This document shows, in pieces, positions 5,898-6,576 of a DNA stretch of 6,576 nt. A program made the translations under genes and the position numbers. Numbering within the stretch: the stretch's first letter is position 1; each line of letters opens with the position of its first letter. Under the pieces are notes generated by a model. The model was not told the DNA's origin and made no database searches. It saw nothing but the letters and a program-made list of their open reading frames with translations. This stretch comes from ANME-2 cluster archaeon (GTDB taxonomy: Archaea; Halobacteriota; Methanosarcinia; Methanosarcinales; Methanogasteraceae): contig PIXW01000131.1 of assembly GCA_003601535.1 (NCBI GenBank), positions 1 to 6,576 of the forward strand, written 5' to 3'.

Positions 5898-6146
5898 ATG
5901 GTTGAAAATGAAGACGAACCAAAAAATATTCGAAGACCAGTAACTTTTCACAAGATATATGCAACAAATGTTTCTGGTGAGTGGACAGAACATGACTTTA
6001 GAATAGATTTATTTAACGAGAAATTAAAAGGTGAAGAAGATGAAGATTGGACTTATGTTTCAGAAGCGATGATAATTCTTGCTCCAGCAGCAGTAAAAAA
6101 GTTAAAAAATATTTTGGACACAGCAGTTGAAAAAGAGATTGATTGA
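5898..6146 (+). CDS. DUF3467 family protein
   Basis: An 82-residue small protein matching the DUF3467 pattern. It has an N-terminal beta-rich part with YATNVSGEWTEHDFRIDLF (about residues 18-36; the family shows Tyr-Ala-Asn followed by Asp-Phe near this point). Then comes a beta strand and an MSP/APAA-type segment, AMIILAPAAVKKLKNILDTA (57-76), as in family members where a strand leads into a helix. The family's biochemical function is unknown. The ATG at 5898 is chosen because it lies 5 nt after the upstream stop with GGGGT just before it; an earlier in-frame ATG at 5877 would run into the preceding gene without a better site. It is the last gene of the cassette and shares its AT-rich composition. 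Confidence 0.75.
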   Translation: MVENEDEPKNIRRPVTFHKIYATNVSGEWTEHDFRIDLFNEKLKGEEDEDWTYVSEAMIILAPAAVKKLKNILDTAVEKEID

Positions 6147-6181
6147 AGTGTCGGGCACTAGACATCCACTTCTGATCGTTG

Positions 6182-6192
6182 CCCACCCCACC
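6182..6192 (-). repeat. Right arm of inverted repeat flanking the cassette
   Basis: CCCACCCCACC on the plus strand is the exact reverse complement of 4682-4692. It lies 36 bp after the DUF3467 stop, in a short C-rich stretch that mirrors the G-rich left flank. Confidence 0.4.
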
Positions 6193-6199
6193 TCCGTCC

Positions 6200-6258
6200 G
6201 CGCTTGCACCAACGCGCGACCCCCCGCGGGTCATGATGCCTCGCAATTCATTGCGGGG
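6200..6258 (+). other. Three adjacent GC-rich hairpins
   Basis: Three hairpins lie nearly end to end. The first pairs 6200-6206 with 6210-6217 (7 pairs, one bulged C at 6213, 3-nt loop). The second pairs GACCC 6218-6222 with GGGTC 6228-6232. The third pairs 6239-6246 with 6251-6258 (8 pairs, one G-T, loop TTCA). No T-run follows, so this is not an obvious intrinsic terminator. It could be a structured RNA, a processing site at the 3' end of the cassette transcript, or the end of a mobile element. No known RNA family is recognised; tRNA arms are absent. Confidence 0.45.
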
Positions 6259-6270
6259 TATAGTGACTTC
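6253..6270 (+). repeat. Right copy of the 'hairpin + GTGACTTC' motif
   Basis: GCGGGGTATAGTGACTTC matches 4602-4619 at 15 of 18 positions in direct orientation, with the GTGACTTC part identical. Its first six bases are the 3' arm of the hairpin at 6239-6258, just as the left copy begins in a hairpin arm. Confidence 0.45.
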
Positions 6271-6346
6271 AGGTTTCAGATCGCCGGCAACATGCGAATC
6301 AGAACCAGTGTACCGGATAAGCCGGCAGTCCCATGGCATCGCCATA

Positions 6347-6354
6347 TTTATAGT
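6347..6354 (+). promoter_or_regulatory. TATA box of the family 4 glycosyltransferase gene
   Basis: TTTATAGT is a good archaeal box A match, centred about 28 nt before the ATG at 6378. That spacing puts the transcription start at or just before the start codon. No Shine-Dalgarno is seen in between, which fits a leaderless mRNA. Confidence 0.55.
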
Positions 6355-6377
6355 ACGCAGAAGCATAATACAGCGCC

Positions 6378-6576
6378 ATGAAGATTGGTTTCTTTGTCTG
6401 GGAGTATCCGCCACGAATTGTAGGGGGTCTTGGCACTTATGCACAGAACATGGCACCGACCCTTGTCAGGAAAGGGCACGATGTCACGCTCTTCACGATC
6501 AATCCTGGCGATCTTATGACGAGGGAGGTTCAGCAGGGCGTTGAGATACACAGACCGATGATTGTTGACCTGTCGG
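6378..6576 (+). CDS. Family 4 glycosyltransferase, N-terminal part (runs off the right edge)
   Basis: The window holds the first 66 codons. It opens MKIGFFVWEYPPRIVGGLGTY and continues with AQNMAPTLVRKGHDVTLFT. This is the standard start of GT4/GT5 glycosyltransferases (glycogen synthase or sugar-transfer type): a beta strand, the (Y/F)PP-x-x-GG-x-(G/A)-x-(Y/H) loop, a helix ending in L-x-x-x-GH-x-V, and the second strand. The GGLGTY loop contacts the nucleotide-sugar donor or acceptor. The catalytic C-terminal half lies outside the window, so substrate cannot be inferred. The start at 6378 fits the leaderless promoter upstream. Composition returns to the host type (CTT/GTC/ATC codons, GATC present), so the acquired segment ends before this gene. 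Confidence 0.88.
   Translation, partial: MKIGFFVWEYPPRIVGGLGTYAQNMAPTLVRKGHDVTLFTINPGDLMTREVQQGVEIHRPMIVDLS

Noticed and set aside
6013..6456. Minus-strand open frame across the end of DUF3467 and the right intergenic region
   Set aside because: It overlaps the DUF3467 gene and the start of the family 4 glycosyltransferase, with no start signal or recognisable domain.
1..6576. CRISPR array, tRNA or rRNA genes
   Set aside because: No regularly spaced repeats, no tRNA T-arm consensus and no rRNA-like sequence were seen on either strand.

Overview
This window is most likely chromosomal DNA of a euryarchaeon. The evidence is an archaeal-type phosphopantetheine adenylyltransferase, a glutamyl-tRNA reductase of the C5 heme/F430 pathway, an AglD-like polyprenyl-phosphate glycosyltransferase pair, GGTGAT-type ribosome binding sites and a leaderless-looking promoter. 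A methanogen or ANME-like lineage would fit, but nothing here fixes the genus.

Layout. (1) At the left edge, positions 1-38 on the minus strand hold the first 12 codons of a gene that resembles A-type ATP synthase subunit F. (2) Positions 241-939 hold a collapsed IS200/IS605-family tnpB. It keeps the N-terminal domain, the C-terminal zinc ribbon and a well-formed right end, but has lost its catalytic middle through an out-of-frame deletion. (3) Positions 970-4414 form a compact plus-strand housekeeping block of ordinary host composition: a family 2 glycosyltransferase, an overlapping UPF0104/COG0392 membrane protein, coaD and hemA. The first two look like the two halves of AglD encoded separately; coaD and hemA lie 4 nt apart. 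(4) Positions 4415-4775 are non-coding and hold a hairpin and a strongly G-rich stretch with G-quadruplex potential.

(5) Positions 4776-6146 hold a tightly packed three-gene cassette of very different composition: about mid-thirties percent GC by eye, with only 2 GATC sites against 17 in the slightly shorter hemA. It encodes a PIN-domain nuclease-like protein, a small protein with a possible helix-turn-helix and a His/Cys tail, and a DUF3467 protein. (6) Positions 6147-6377 are non-coding and C-rich, with three adjacent hairpins and a TATA box. (7) A family 4 glycosyltransferase starts at 6378 and runs off the right edge.

The best candidate for something undescribed is the PIN / HTH-like / DUF3467 cassette. 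It appears to be an acquired unit. It is flanked by an 11-bp inverted repeat (GGTGGGGTGGG on the left, its complement on the right) and by a directly repeated 'hairpin plus GTGACTTC' motif. Its function is not known from the sequence. A toxin-antitoxin or defence role is inference only. The second item of interest is the tnpB remnant, whose 3' end still has the layout of a guide-RNA (omega RNA) locus although the protein is dead.
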